A program made the position numbers and the translations under genes. Source: Marinilabiliaceae bacterium JC017 (GTDB lineage Bacteria > Bacteroidota > Bacteroidia > Bacteroidales > Marinilabiliaceae). From it: DNA of 60,821 nucleotides. Of this stretch, positions 26,988-37,242 are shown in pieces. A model generated the notes under the pieces. It made no database searches, was not told where the DNA came from, and saw nothing but the letters and a program-made list of their open reading frames with translations. The first letter of the stretch is position 1. Each line of letters opens with the position of its first letter. The stretch is taken from NCBI GenBank assembly GCA_004296775.1, contig RHGE01000036.1, positions 1 through 60,821 of the forward strand, read 5' to 3'.

Positions 26988-29222
26988 ATGAAAAAACAAA
27001 CAAATATTATTAATAAACAAGGCTTTGGAACATCTCCTGTCTTTTTCACCGCCATATCAACCATACTTGGCGCCATTCTTTTCCTGCGATTTGGTTATGC
27101 CATTGGAACCACCGGTTTCTTTGGCGGCCTGCTCATCATTATTCTCGGGCACCTGATTACCATGCCCACCGCTTTTGCCATTAGTGAAATTGCCACCAAC
27201 ACCCGGGTGGAAGGCGGCGGCGAGTATTTTATTATCTCCCGTTCTTTCGGGCTGAACATCGGAGCAACCATTGGTATTGCCCTGTTCTTTTCCCAGGCCA
27301 TCAGTGTGGCTTTTTACGTCATCGCCTTTACCGAAACCTTTGAGCCTTTTTTTGATTGGTGGAATAACAATTTCGGATGGGAACTGCCCCGCCAGGCTAT
27401 CAGCATTCCGGTGATGGGCATATTATCCCTGCTTATTCTGAAAAAGGGTGCCAATATGGGCGTAAAAGCACTTTATTTTGTAGTGGTCATTTTGTTTTTA
27501 TCACTGCTCATGTTTTTCCTGGGGCAACCTTCGGCTGAAGAGAGTGCCCTTATCGGAAATCAGAACTTTGGCTTCTTTAATAAAAAAGAGTTCTTCACGG
27601 TATTTGCCATCTGTTTCCCGGCTTTTACCGGTATGACTGCCGGCGTTGGTTTAAGTGGCGACTTAAAAGAACCGGGAAAAAGCATCCCGCGCGGTACCAT
27701 CTGGGCAACCCTTGGGGGCATGCTGGTCTATTTTGCCGTCGTATGGAAGATGTCGGTCTCTGCCACTCAAGCCGATCTATTAACGCACCAGTTAGTGATG
27801 AAAAACATTGCCATTGGGGGAGCCATTATCATTCCGTTGGGACTGGCCGCCTCCACCATTTCATCGGCATTGGGATCCATTCTGGTAGCACCTCGTACCT
27901 TACAGGCATTGGCAGCTGACCAATCATTTCCGTCAAGAATCATTAACCTCTTCCTTGCTAAAGGGAAAGGCACATCAAAAGAGCCCTTTAATGCCTCCCT
28001 GGTATCTATCGCCATCGCCTTTGTATTTGTGGCAATAGGTAACGTCAATTTCGTGGCGGAGATTATTTCCATGTTTTTCATGATTACTTACGGTTCACTT
28101 TGCCTGATCTCATTCCTGAATCATTTTGGTTCAGCGCCATCTTATCGCCCGCGCTTTAAATCAAAATGGTACTTCAGCCTGGCTGGTTTTCTGCTCTCCG
28201 TATGGATGATGTTTCAGATCAACGCCGTGTATACCATATTAGCGTATGCTGTCATCACGCTGATCTACCTGTACATCAATTTCCACCACAGCGACCGCAA
28301 GGGACTGGAATCCATTTTCAAAGAGTCGCTCTTTCAGCTGAATCGTTTTCTTCAAGTATATATGCAGAAAACCCGCAGCAAGGCCAAGCAAAAAGAGTGG
28401 CGCCCGGCAGCCCTCTGTTTGTCATCCAACTCCTTTGAACGCGACAAGATATTTGAGCTGATGAACTGGATTTCGCACCGCCATGGCTTTGGCACCTATT
28501 TCCATTATATCCCCGGTTATTTTTCGCGCCAAACTTATACCAATGCCAAACAAGAATTGGATAAACTAATCCAAAATCAAAATGATATTCATAGCTCCTT
28601 ATACATCGACACGATGATCTCCCCTTCGTATACCACGGCAATCGCCCAAACCATACAGTCACCCAGCATATCCGGAATGGAGAACAACATGATTGTATTT
28701 GAATACGACAAACAGCAACCGGAAGAGCTGGATAGGATCATTGACAACATCAACCTGACCAAAGCCGGTGATTACGATGTGTGCGTCTTTGGCATGTCCA
28801 ACAAAACCATCAGGCACAGAAACGGAATACACGTGTGGATTAGACCGATTGACTACATGAATGCCAACCTGATGATTCTGTTAGGTTATATCATTCTTTC
28901 ACATCCCGACTGGAAAAAAGGACACATAAAAATATACAGTATCTGTCCCGAAGAACACATAGACAAAACCCGTGAAGAGCTGGCTGAACTAGTACATTCA
29001 GGCCGCCTGCCCATTACCTTATCAAATATTGAGATTTTACCGGTAAAAGAAGATGTAGCCGTAAAAGTTATGATTAATCAATACTCCGCAGATGCCGGAT
29101 TAACCATCGTCGGCTTCAGAGATGAACAGCTTAAACATGCCGGTACCGATATTTTTAAAGGTTTTACCAACGTGAGCGATATCTTGTTTGTAAATGCACA
29201 TAAAGCAAAGGAGATTGGATAA
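26988..29222 (+). CDS. Cation-chloride cotransporter-like APC permease
   Basis: 744 residues from the ATG at 26988 (MKKQTNIINKQGFGTSPVFF); 15 more codons are open upstream. About 12 membrane segments fill residues 20-450. GTSPVFFTAISTILGAILFLRFGYAIGTTG is the first-helix region typical of SLC12/Na-K-Cl cotransporters, and EGGGEYFIISRSFG (about 76-90) follows. The ~270-residue C-terminal part is soluble and matches the cytosolic SLC12-type domain in length and place (DYDVCVFGMSNKTIRHRNGIHVWI, ILPVKEDVAV). Probably secondary transport of cations with chloride, or of amino acids. It is a single gene with no regulator beside it. Confidence 0.85.
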   Translation: MKKQTNIINKQGFGTSPVFFTAISTILGAILFLRFGYAIGTTGFFGGLLIIILGHLITMPTAFAISEIATNTRVEGGGEYFIISRSFGLNIGATIGIALFFSQAISVAFYVIAFTETFEPFFDWWNNNFGWELPRQAISIPVMGILSLLILKKGANMGVKALYFVVVILFLSLLMFFLGQPSAEESALIGNQNFGFFNKKEFFTVFAICFPAFTGMTAGVGLSGDLKEPGKSIPRGTIWATLGGMLVYFAVVWKMSVSATQADLLTHQLVMKNIAIGGAIIIPLGLAASTISSALGSILVAPRTLQALAADQSFPSRIINLFLAKGKGTSKEPFNASLVSIAIAFVFVAIGNVNFVAEIISMFFMITYGSLCLISFLNHFGSAPSYRPRFKSKWYFSLAGFLLSVWMMFQINAVYTILAYAVITLIYLYINFHHSDRKGLESIFKESLFQLNRFLQVYMQKTRSKAKQKEWRPAALCLSSNSFERDKIFELMNWISHRHGFGTYFHYIPGYFSRQTYTNAKQELDKLIQNQNDIHSSLYIDTMISPSYTTAIAQTIQSPSISGMENNMIVFEYDKQQPEELDRIIDNINLTKAGDYDVCVFGMSNKTIRHRNGIHVWIRPIDYMNANLMILLGYIILSHPDWKKGHIKIYSICPEEHIDKTREELAELVHSGRLPITLSNIEILPVKEDVAVKVMINQYSADAGLTIVGFRDEQLKHAGTDIFKGFTNVSDILFVNAHKAKEIG

Positions 29223-29374
29223 TCCCAGATACAAATCACTTGATTTTCTGTTTATAGATAAAAGAGATTTTGACCTACCGTTTTTTATTTTATAATAACA
29301 ATTCCGATACAGGTTTAAGCTGAATTAACCTGTCAGAAAATCAAAAAACTTAAGAAATAATTAAGAAAGCAACC

Positions 29375-30097
29375 ATGGATAAGACACATCTATCAGAAAC
29401 AGATAAAATCTTTTTTAAGGATGGCTATAACCTGGCTACCCAGGGAACCGATTCCGCTTTAAGCAAAAAACAACTCCTGGAAGTTATCAGGCAACAATAT
29501 GATGCCATGAATGAATTAATCAATGCTATTTCAACCCAGGCAGCCAAACAGCAGGTTCCAATTGACTGCAAATTAGGTTGTCAATGGTGCTGTCATCAAC
29601 CCATTTATGGCATATCGCATGAATTTTTGTATTTATGGGAATACATCAGCACAAAGTTAAGTGATGATTTACGCCAAAAAGTGCTTCAAAAAGCCTTCGA
29701 TAATTATCAAAAAAGAGGTCGACTTCAACAAAATGAATTATTAAACAGCAAAGCTCCTTGCCCGTTATTACAGGATGGTGCCTGCATGGCCTACGAAGCC
29801 CGTCCTATGGCATGTCGTATTTATATGTCCATGTCGGTTGATTCATGCAAAACATTTTTTGAAAAACCCGATGATGAAACCAACTACCCGGCCTTGTTGG
29901 AATTTCCATTACAAGCCGGCCGCATGATGAATGAGGGCTTTAATAAAGGATTAAAGGCTGCCGGCCTCAATGGTCGTGAATTATTAATGGAAGAAGGTTT
30001 GTTGATAGCACACAATAATGGTGAGACACTCGCTGGTGACTCCTTATTAGAACACCCGCTTTTCAATATTCAGAATGACTCACAACAAACTGAATAA
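29375..30097 (+). CDS. YkgJ-type cysteine-cluster protein
   Basis: 240 residues. An N-terminal cluster Cys65, Cys69, Cys72, Cys73 (DCKLGCQWCC) and a second cluster, with PCPLLQDGACMAYEARPMACRIY (about 128-150) and a later DSC, match the YkgJ/CxxCxxCC family, which is thought to bind zinc or an Fe-S centre. It has no signal peptide. It is a single gene with a perfect terminator ~75 bp behind. The function of the family is not established. Confidence 0.82.
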   Translation: MDKTHLSETDKIFFKDGYNLATQGTDSALSKKQLLEVIRQQYDAMNELINAISTQAAKQQVPIDCKLGCQWCCHQPIYGISHEFLYLWEYISTKLSDDLRQKVLQKAFDNYQKRGRLQQNELLNSKAPCPLLQDGACMAYEARPMACRIYMSMSVDSCKTFFEKPDDETNYPALLEFPLQAGRMMNEGFNKGLKAAGLNGRELLMEEGLLIAHNNGETLAGDSLLEHPLFNIQNDSQQTE

Positions 30098-30171
30098 CAC
30101 TTAAGTTAGAACATATAACATTCAAAGCGAAAAGGAAAGACGTCCTATAATTCCCTTCGCTCAAATCCTAT

Positions 30172-30202
30172 AAGTCCGATACAACTTTTATGTATCGGAC
30201 TT
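30172..30202 (+). terminator. Terminator after YkgJ-type gene
   Basis: A perfect 11-bp stem AAGTCCGATAC/GTATCGGACTT with a 9-nt loop, then a T-rich run. Confidence 0.88.
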
Positions 30203-30488
30203 TTGTTTTTTTATATTCCATCCTAATACCCACATGTTTTTTTTAATGATTACATAAATATATTGGCTAAAATCACTTTGATCCTAACCATTTACTAAAG
30301 GAAGATATTTTTTATGATATCTATGAAATCATTATTTCTCTTTTTCCCATCCGGTACATTTAAAATGCCTGCGAAACTCTGCTATTTATATTCCCCTACT
30401 ATCCAAATGAGCTTTTGAACCAACGTATTATTCTTTTTTATTGCCATACTGACCGGGCAATTTTATAAAGGATGATTAACAGATGGCA

Positions 30489-30782
30489 AAATGCCCACTA
30501 AAGTTTATTGAATGTAAACCAGAGATTGCAGAATGCCCACCGAAGTTCGTTGATTGTAAACCGCAGATTACAGAATGCCCACCAAAGTTCGTTGAATGTA
30601 AACCAGAGATTGCAGAATGCCCACCGAAGTTCGTTGATTGTAAACCAGAGATTACAGAATGACCACCAAAGTTGGTTGAATGTAAACCAGAGATTACAGA
30701 ATGACCACCAAAGTTGGTTGAATGTAATCCGGAGATGGCTGAATGCCCATTGAAGTTTGTTGAATGAATCCCGGAGATGGCT
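30489..30782. repeat. 14 x 21-bp array, alternating A/B units (42-bp period)
   Basis: Fourteen 21-bp units run without any indel. Two unit types alternate strictly, one with GAATGTAAACCAGAGATT and one with GAATGCCCACCGAAGTTCG, so the higher-order period is 42 bp. Shared positions are G-A-W-T-G and A-C-C. Frames are open on both strands: the minus strand would give GGHSxISGLxSTNF repeats (108 codons from ATG at 30802), and the plus strand an NVNQRLQNAHQSS type. Neither is supported as a gene. Confidence 0.85.
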
Positions 30783-30884
30783 GGATGTGGAAAAAAGAAC
30801 ATTGATTAGCCATTATAGCTGATTAAATATATATCGCAATATACCATTTACTCAATAACAATAGCCTTATACTCATCCATAAAA

Positions 30885-30916
30885 AAGCCTCCGGCAAAAA
30901 AAAATACCGGAGGCTT
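30885..30916 (-). terminator. S9 peptidase terminator
   Basis: A perfect 10-bp stem AAGCCTCCGG/CCGGAGGCTT with an A-rich loop, followed on the minus strand by a T run. It lies 57 bp after the peptidase stop. Confidence 0.85.
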
Positions 30917-30972
30917 AAACTTATACTATTGGCAATAACCCAAGAAACATCTTCCCGTTCTAAGGTTATATA

Positions 30973-33792
30973 TTACTCTTCCACATACTCATACCCCATT
31001 TTCATTCCTTTATCAACCGCCGGCAAACCATCTTTCATCCAAACAGGCATTGGCTTTTCCTTCAGGTAATGATCAAAGAATTGCATCATACGCCGACTTA
31101 AATCCTTGCAATTGGCTCTTCGGGTGAGGTTATGTTCTTCATCGTTATAAACCAACAACCAGGCCGGCTTATCCAACCGGCGTAGGGCCATGAAATATTC
31201 AATTCCCTGGTACCAGGGCACGGCACCGTCATTATCGTTGTGCATCATCAACAATGGGGTCTCCACCTGGGGCGCAAAGAAAACAGGAGAGTTTTCAATA
31301 TACTTATTGGTCTTCTCCCACAAGGTACCACCAATGCGGCTTTGTGTATGTTCATACTGGAACTGACGACTCATGCCCGTTCCCCAACGAATACCGCCAT
31401 AGGCACTGGTCATGTTACTCACAGGAGCACCGGCCATACCGGCCCTAAACATATTGGTACGTGTAACCAGGAAAGCCACCTGGTAACCTCCCCAACTTTG
31501 TCCCTGGATACCTACCCGTTCGCGATCAATGAACGAAAAACGGTCGGCCATGGCCAATGTACCACTCACCACTGCTTCATAAGCACATAAACCAGGATCT
31601 CCGGCACGATAAAAAATATCCGGCACAAACACCACGTAACCATTACTGTTATAGAAGGTTTTATTAATCACCGACCGACTGGGGCGCGGAGTGCTATGGC
31701 GATACAAATCATCTGAATTCCGCTCATAGAAATAAACCACCACGGGGTATTTCTTTGTCTTATCCAGGTTTTCAGGAGTATACAACAATCCCTGATGAAC
31801 CAATCCGTCTGATGCCACCCACTCCACCAACTGAACATCACTCCAGATGTAATTATCCTGTTGTGGATTTGTGTTAGAAATAATCTTTGATTTAGAAAAG
31901 GAAAGATCAGTCACCTCCAACTCGGGATAATGACGAACGGTAGAGCGGTGCCATAAAACAGTACCTGCTTTCTTTGCTTTTTTTGCAGAATAAACCTTAT
32001 AAGCCCCCATGGTTAACGGCTTCAATTCCTTTCCTGTTAACTGATAAAATCCGGACTGCTTATTTTTCTCATTAAAGGCTTTTAACAGAACCGGATTCTT
32101 TAAGTCGATGCCCTTCTCCTCCGGATCGAGTTGATTATAACGAAACCTGATGTGGTTATTGCGTCCTTGATTCTTTGTCAGACAAACCGGCCTTTTTTTC
32201 CCGGCCAGATCCAGCTGCCAAATATCAAAACGGTCATAAACAATCACTGATTTTTTATCGGCTGACCAGCCAACGATACCATAAGGATCAGGTTCACTGG
32301 GCGTGTCATGTTCTTCATAGAAAAAAGGAACATCCAGACCTTTTGTAAGGGCCTTTACTATTCCCGTCTCAATATTTTTAGAATAATAACCACTGTCTGC
32401 AGGCTCGTACCACACGAACCACTTGCCATCAAACGACAATTCACACTCCATGTATTGCCGCTCTTTCAACATCGATTTTTTACCGGTATTCAAATTCACC
32501 AGGTAGATATCCGAGGCCCACTCACCATTCCAACTGGTCGCCCGCTTATATGGTTTACTGTTATAACCAACGGCCATATCTAGATCACCTTCTTCCTGAA
32601 TATCTACCGTTAGCAGATCTTCAGATTCAAGCTGAAAGAGTTTATTATCCTTTAAATTACAAACACATAAATAGGCCCGATCCTTGTTCTTAGACAAATG
32701 CTTTTTTTGCATGGGCTGAATTTCAATATCCTGCCAGTTCCATACATCCAAATGTACTTTTTCCTCTTTTGTCAAAGTATCTTTCTTCTCTGGTTGAAGT
32801 CGCTCGCCAGCTCCAAAGAAAAGACGCCGGCCATTTTTTGAAAAGTAAAGACTTGCTTTGGTATTCACGCTCCATGTATCGGGCAAAGCGGGGTGCAAGG
32901 TATCAACCAGCATCACCGGCTCTTTCATTTTTTCATCCCAATGGTACAACCGATAAACCTTACGCTTGGTAGTGTCATTGGAAAACAAGAACGCACACTG
33001 ATCACCCTGATAGGCCGAAGCGATCTTTTCGATCTTACCCGTTGCTTTAAACAAAGTATCCAGGCGCCAGGTTGCAGGCGAAAACTTCAATACCACCGAA
33101 TGCTCCGTTGAATCGCCAATGCTCTGAACAGCATAAGCAGCGTTCCCATTCTTAGCCACGGCAAACTTGGTGGCCTGTTCCACACACAAGCTATCGCCTG
33201 TAGACGGACGGTAAAACACCAATGGCGTACCTTCTGATTTAAAGGCTTTCTTCTTTTTCTTATCGGCTTTATCGGTCTCCTCTTTTTTAGAAATCGTATC
33301 CTTTGGTGCAGCCGCTTTATCAAATGAAATAGCTAACCAATCGCCCCCATCCTTAGGCACTTTAAAGCTTTTAACTAACGAAAAAGCTTTATCTACTCCG
33401 TTGGTCAGGTTTCGTACAAAAAGAGAATCCTTAGGAAATTTATCTTTCTTGACTTTATCGAGTTTTAATTGCTTAATGGAATCTGCCTGAGCTACCACAT
33501 TAAATGCCCAGAACTCACTGCCAGCTGCGAACACGGCCTTTTTCCCCCTGGCCACAGAATCCCGGGTCGCTTTTTCTTTATCATACAGATAAAGCCACCC
33601 ATCCCCTTCCTGGGGATTAATTTCATAGGATATCCACTTTCCATCGTTGGATATTTTTTCACTTCTCAGACTTTTCCATTGATTATAATCAGAAAAAGTT
33701 AGTGGCTTTTTGTCCGGCACCTCTTTGGCGCCAACCATACCACAGATAAAAAACAGGCCAATACCTGTGAGTAATTTTGTTCTTATCGTCAT
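30973..33792 (-). CDS. S9-family (prolyl oligopeptidase-like) serine peptidase
   Basis: 939 residues with an N-terminal signal peptide (hydrophobic ~6-22, ending MVGAKE), so periplasmic or surface-exposed. The first ~650 residues form WD40/propeller-like blades (repeated IWQLD, VSYEI, FVWYEP segments). The last ~260 are an alpha/beta-hydrolase domain with nucleophile Ser766 in GQSWGGY, Asp855 in NDGAVP and His887 in EEHNL. These match the S9 (DPP4/acylaminoacyl-peptidase) arrangement. It likely removes short peptides from the N-terminus of oligopeptides. It is a single gene; the argF terminator lies upstream. Confidence 0.9.
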   Translation of the reverse strand: MTIRTKLLTGIGLFFICGMVGAKEVPDKKPLTFSDYNQWKSLRSEKISNDGKWISYEINPQEGDGWLYLYDKEKATRDSVARGKKAVFAAGSEFWAFNVVAQADSIKQLKLDKVKKDKFPKDSLFVRNLTNGVDKAFSLVKSFKVPKDGGDWLAISFDKAAAPKDTISKKEETDKADKKKKKAFKSEGTPLVFYRPSTGDSLCVEQATKFAVAKNGNAAYAVQSIGDSTEHSVVLKFSPATWRLDTLFKATGKIEKIASAYQGDQCAFLFSNDTTKRKVYRLYHWDEKMKEPVMLVDTLHPALPDTWSVNTKASLYFSKNGRRLFFGAGERLQPEKKDTLTKEEKVHLDVWNWQDIEIQPMQKKHLSKNKDRAYLCVCNLKDNKLFQLESEDLLTVDIQEEGDLDMAVGYNSKPYKRATSWNGEWASDIYLVNLNTGKKSMLKERQYMECELSFDGKWFVWYEPADSGYYSKNIETGIVKALTKGLDVPFFYEEHDTPSEPDPYGIVGWSADKKSVIVYDRFDIWQLDLAGKKRPVCLTKNQGRNNHIRFRYNQLDPEEKGIDLKNPVLLKAFNEKNKQSGFYQLTGKELKPLTMGAYKVYSAKKAKKAGTVLWHRSTVRHYPELEVTDLSFSKSKIISNTNPQQDNYIWSDVQLVEWVASDGLVHQGLLYTPENLDKTKKYPVVVYFYERNSDDLYRHSTPRPSRSVINKTFYNSNGYVVFVPDIFYRAGDPGLCAYEAVVSGTLAMADRFSFIDRERVGIQGQSWGGYQVAFLVTRTNMFRAGMAGAPVSNMTSAYGGIRWGTGMSRQFQYEHTQSRIGGTLWEKTNKYIENSPVFFAPQVETPLLMMHNDNDGAVPWYQGIEYFMALRRLDKPAWLLVYNDEEHNLTRRANCKDLSRRMMQFFDHYLKEKPMPVWMKDGLPAVDKGMKMGYEYVEE

Positions 33793-33981
33793 GCCTTATG
33801 TTGTTAAATTGAACTTTCACACAATTAATCCTTCACCTAAAATACCTAATGGATGTTTATGTGCTTTTTTCACAGTCATCACTTTAAGTATTAAATCCCG
33901 CTCTATTTAAAGCGAGGTGTTAAAACTAATAAAATAAGTATAGACCGAACATAAAAAAGCGAACATTCTGAGGAGGATAAA

Positions 33982-34018
33982 ACACAAAAAGCCCGGTCAA
34001 TGACCGGGCTTTTTGTGT
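33982..34018 (-). terminator. argF terminator
   Basis: An almost perfect 18-bp inverted repeat with GCCCGGTCA/TGACCGGGC at its core and A/T-rich flanks. On the minus strand it lies 15 bp after the argF stop. Confidence 0.9.
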
Positions 34019-34033
34019 TATGTATTATTCCAA

Positions 34034-35035
34034 TTAAGCTCCAAGAGTAGCCACCATTACTGCTTTAATGGTGTGCATACGATTTTCTGCCTGATCGAAA
34101 ACGATAGAAGCACCTGATTCAAATACTTCTTCAGTTACTTCCATACCGTCTAAACCAAATTTCTGGAAGATCTCTTCTCCCACTTTAGTTTCACGGTTGT
34201 GGAATGCTGGCAGACAGTGTAAGAATCTACAACTTGGATTACCAGTCATTTCCATTGTTTTCTTATTGATTTGATATGGAGAAAGCAATTCAATACGCTC
34301 TTTCCAAACTTCATCAGCCTCACCCATTGATACCCAAACATCAGTATAAAGGAAATCACATCCTTCAACTCCTTTTTGAACATCATCAGTAATGGTGATA
34401 GAGGCTCCAGTTTCTTTAGCTATTTCTTCACACTGCTTAACCAATTCAGCATCCGGCTGCAATGATTTAGGACCAACAATACGTACGTCCATTCCCATCT
34501 TAGCACCACCTACCAACAAAGAGTTAGCCATGTTGTTACGGGCATCACCCAGGTAAGCATATGATACTTGTTTCAAAGGCACAGTACTATGCTCCATCAT
34601 AGTCAGGAAGTCAGCTAAAATCTGAGTTGGGTGGAACTCGTCAGTCAATCCGTTCCATACAGGTACACCAGCATACTCCCCCAATTCTTCAACGATAGTC
34701 TGACCATAACCACGGTACTCAATACCATCATACATACGGCCTAAAACACGGGCAGTATCTTTCATCGACTCTTTGTAACCAATTTGAGATCCTGATGGTC
34801 CCAGGTAAGTCACATGAGCACCTTGGTCCAGGGCAGCCACTTCAAAAGAACAACGAGTACGGGTAGATGATTTTTCAAAAATCAACGCAATGTTCTTACC
34901 TAAAAGGCGAGGTTGCTCTGTTCCTGCATATTTAGCAGCTTTTAGGTCTTTTGCCAAATCCAACATAAAACCAATCTCTTTCGGAGTGAAATCCAAAAGT
35001 TTCAGAAAATTTCTGTTTCTAAGATTAAAAGCCAT
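34034..35035 (-). CDS. argF: Ornithine carbamoyltransferase
   Basis: 333 residues. The carbamoyl-phosphate loop STRTR is at 57-61, HCLP at 273-276, and the ornithine-binding SMG is at 236-238 ([11 protein letters not shown]). SMG marks a true ornithine enzyme rather than the N-acetyl- or N-succinylornithine version that Bacteroidales usually use for arginine synthesis. Together with carbamate kinase just upstream, it more likely works in the catabolic direction (citrulline plus phosphate to ornithine plus carbamoyl phosphate), so arcB would also be a fair name. It lies 19 bp after arcC and ends at a strong terminator. Confidence 0.92.
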   Translation of the reverse strand: MAFNLRNRNFLKLLDFTPKEIGFMLDLAKDLKAAKYAGTEQPRLLGKNIALIFEKSSTRTRCSFEVAALDQGAHVTYLGPSGSQIGYKESMKDTARVLGRMYDGIEYRGYGQTIVEELGEYAGVPVWNGLTDEFHPTQILADFLTMMEHSTVPLKQVSYAYLGDARNNMANSLLVGGAKMGMDVRIVGPKSLQPDAELVKQCEEIAKETGASITITDDVQKGVEGCDFLYTDVWVSMGEADEVWKERIELLSPYQINKKTMEMTGNPSCRFLHCLPAFHNRETKVGEEIFQKFGLDGMEVTEEVFESGASIVFDQAENRMHTIKAVMVATLGA

Positions 35036-35054
35036 GATATATTAGTTTATAAAA

Positions 35055-36038
35055 TTATTGTTCTTCGTATTTATTTAAATCTGCTTCGATATAATCCATG
35101 GTAATCTTTGTACCATATGATTTGTCATCCAATTTCTTGGACTCGGTAATAATACTTTTTTCTCCGCCTTTTTCGATGAAATTAAGCGCAGCTCTGATTT
35201 TAGGTGACATGTTACCTTCTCCGAAGGTACCATCCTCCAAATACTTAACGGTATCTTTATAATTCAAAAACTCCAGCTCCCGCTGCCCAGGCTCCCCATA
35301 ATTAGCATACACGAACGGCACATCGGTCAGAACATAAAACTCATCCGCCTTGATGCGGGCTGCCAGCAATGAAGATGCCAGATCCTTATCAATTACCGCC
35401 TCAGAAGGTCTCACATGACCTTTTTCATCGGTATAAACAGGAACGCCACCACCACCAACGGCAATTACAATTGCACCTGCACGAGCATTTCGCTCAATCA
35501 CCTCCCAATTCATTACTTCCTTGGGCATTGGAGAAGGAACTACACGGCGATATCCACCCACCTGTTTCTTCTCTTCTTTATAAATCCATCCCTTCTCGGT
35601 AGCCATTTTATCGGCTTCTTCCTTGGACACCATTTTCCCAATACGTTTCGTTGGATTGGAAAAAGCGCTATCCTTGGGATCCACCTCAACCATGGTCATC
35701 AATGTAATAATATTACGTTCTAAACCATGATCTTTTAAAACATTCTTAAGAGCCCGCTCAATCATATAACCAATCCCCCCTTGAGAATCGGCTACACATA
35801 CATCCAACGGTTTTTGTGGAATACCATAAGTTTGTTCGCCGGCATCGTTTTGCATGACGATGTTACCCACCTGGGGGCCATTCCCGTGCGAAATTACAAT
35901 ATTATAACCTTGCTTCAATAAAAAAACAATGTTTTCAAGTGTATCGGTGGTATTTTGCTCTTGCTCTTCGATAGTACCTACCTGGTTACTTCTTAAAAGA
36001 GCATTACCGCCAAGTGCAATAACAGCTAATTTACTCAT
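35055..36038 (-). CDS. arcC: Carbamate kinase
   Basis: 327 residues from the ATG ending at 36038 (MSKLAVIALGGNALL); an in-frame ATG four codons earlier is an alternative. It converts carbamoyl phosphate plus ADP into ATP, ammonia and CO2. Recognisable pieces are the ALGGNALL phosphate loop (~7-14), ISHGNGPQVG (~49-58), VIAVGGGGVPV (about 192-202) and DKDLASSLLA (~218-227). It is the first gene of an arcC-argF pair. No arginine deiminase or arginine/ornithine antiporter is seen in the window. Confidence 0.93.
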   Translation of the reverse strand: MSKLAVIALGGNALLRSNQVGTIEEQEQNTTDTLENIVFLLKQGYNIVISHGNGPQVGNIVMQNDAGEQTYGIPQKPLDVCVADSQGGIGYMIERALKNVLKDHGLERNIITLMTMVEVDPKDSAFSNPTKRIGKMVSKEEADKMATEKGWIYKEEKKQVGGYRRVVPSPMPKEVMNWEVIERNARAGAIVIAVGGGGVPVYTDEKGHVRPSEAVIDKDLASSLLAARIKADEFYVLTDVPFVYANYGEPGQRELEFLNYKDTVKYLEDGTFGEGNMSPKIRAALNFIEKGGEKSIITESKKLDDKSYGTKITMDYIEADLNKYEEQ

Positions 36039-36323
36039 AGGGTTGTGCATTAAATAATTACACTAATTTATTATTCTCTCGTTTATTATTGGTGTTCAAA
36101 GTGCGATATAACACTTTTTTACATTTCTAGGAAATGATTATTATCATCGAAAGCACCTAACACACCTATCTGCATATGTTCTTTAACATTTAATGATCTG
36201 ACAGCCATCACTTGGCTTTTTTTGATTAATTAACACAATTAAACTATAAAGGGAATCTGCTACCTCCTATTTTATTTCTACTTTTGACCTAATGCCTTCC
36301 TTTAGGTATGTAATTTGTCTCCT

Positions 36324-37010
36324 ATGAAACAACACCTGCTGTACCCGCTAATTATTGTTTTTATCCTTTTAGGATGTACTGACATCAATAGAAAAAACTT
36401 CAAATCAGAAGGAACTATTGAATACCGCATCGATTATCCACCTGCCTTAAAAGAGGAAAGTATTGCTACTTTTCTTCCTGAAAAGATGACCACCTTTTTT
36501 AAGAAAGATCACTTCAAAATTAAACTCACGGGTAGTTTCAATCTTTATAACCTGGAATATTTATCCCGATCCGGTGGTGATAGTTGTTTTACTGTCTTTA
36601 AAGTCTTGGGTAAATCTATGTTCTATCCCTTGAAGAAAAAAGAAACGCTATTTCTGTATAATGATCTTGGTCACCCCAAAGTGAAGATCTATAAGGATTC
36701 TATCAAAAATATTGCAGGATTTGATTGTCAAAAAGCCGTTTTATCCTTTCCCAAACCGAAAACTCCCAAAATGACTACCTATTTCACTAAAGAGCTTGGC
36801 GTCAAAAACCCAAACAGGAATACCCCCTTTAGTACGATACCTGGTGTACTGATGGAATTCAGCCTCAACTATCAAGATATCTCGCTTAAACTAATTGCAG
36901 AAAAGTTTAACAACGAACAAGTGGAAAGTAATGAATTCATGCTTCCATCGGACTATGAAACCACCACACAAAAGGAGATGGAAGATATAATTGCCTCTCT
37001 TCTGCAATAA
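36324..37010 (+). CDS. GLPGLI-like lipoprotein
   Basis: 228 residues from the ATG at 36324; an upstream TTG at 36315 is rejected. It is a lipoprotein with lipobox LLGC (Cys16). Mid-protein NIAGFDCQKAVLSF (about 132-145), TTYFTKELGVKNP and PGVLMEFSLN (about 180-189) resemble the order seen in GLPGLI-family proteins (IxGxxCxKA ... YT ... GLPGLIL). I treat it as a diverged relative; the match is by eye. It is probably anchored to the outer membrane, facing the periplasm. The function is unknown. It is the first of a plus-strand run with ftsK and lolA but 230 bp from ftsK. Confidence 0.6.
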   Translation: MKQHLLYPLIIVFILLGCTDINRKNFKSEGTIEYRIDYPPALKEESIATFLPEKMTTFFKKDHFKIKLTGSFNLYNLEYLSRSGGDSCFTVFKVLGKSMFYPLKKKETLFLYNDLGHPKVKIYKDSIKNIAGFDCQKAVLSFPKPKTPKMTTYFTKELGVKNPNRNTPFSTIPGVLMEFSLNYQDISLKLIAEKFNNEQVESNEFMLPSDYETTTQKEMEDIIASLLQ

Positions 37011-37242
37011 ACAAACAAGCACCATTTCACTCTTTCGTCATCAAAGAATTTTCAAGCTTTTCCTTCAAATAGGAAAGGCTTTTATTATTTTTGTTCTCGC
37101 GTGTATGAGCACATTGGATTTATTAATATTCAAAAAAAGCAAGATCTATAATGTCATTTAATAACGACTCATTACCATGGTAAAATTGGTTGTTATAAAT
37201 GTTCAAACACACAATTTCTCACCCTGAGCAACTGAATAAAAT

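Larger units (their letters stand above)
30203..30972. repeat. Gene-free region with a 21/42-bp array
   Basis: It contains the array at 30489-30782 and the S9-peptidase terminator at 30885-30916. The first ~280 bp show no gene or repeat. Confidence 0.6.

Noticed and set aside
30476-30802. Frames on either strand across the 30.5-kb array
   Set aside because: They arise from a 21-bp unit free of stops; no ribosome site or recognisable domain.
30973-36038. S9 peptidase and arcC-argF as one operon
   Set aside because: A strong terminator (33982-34018) and ~240 bp separate them.
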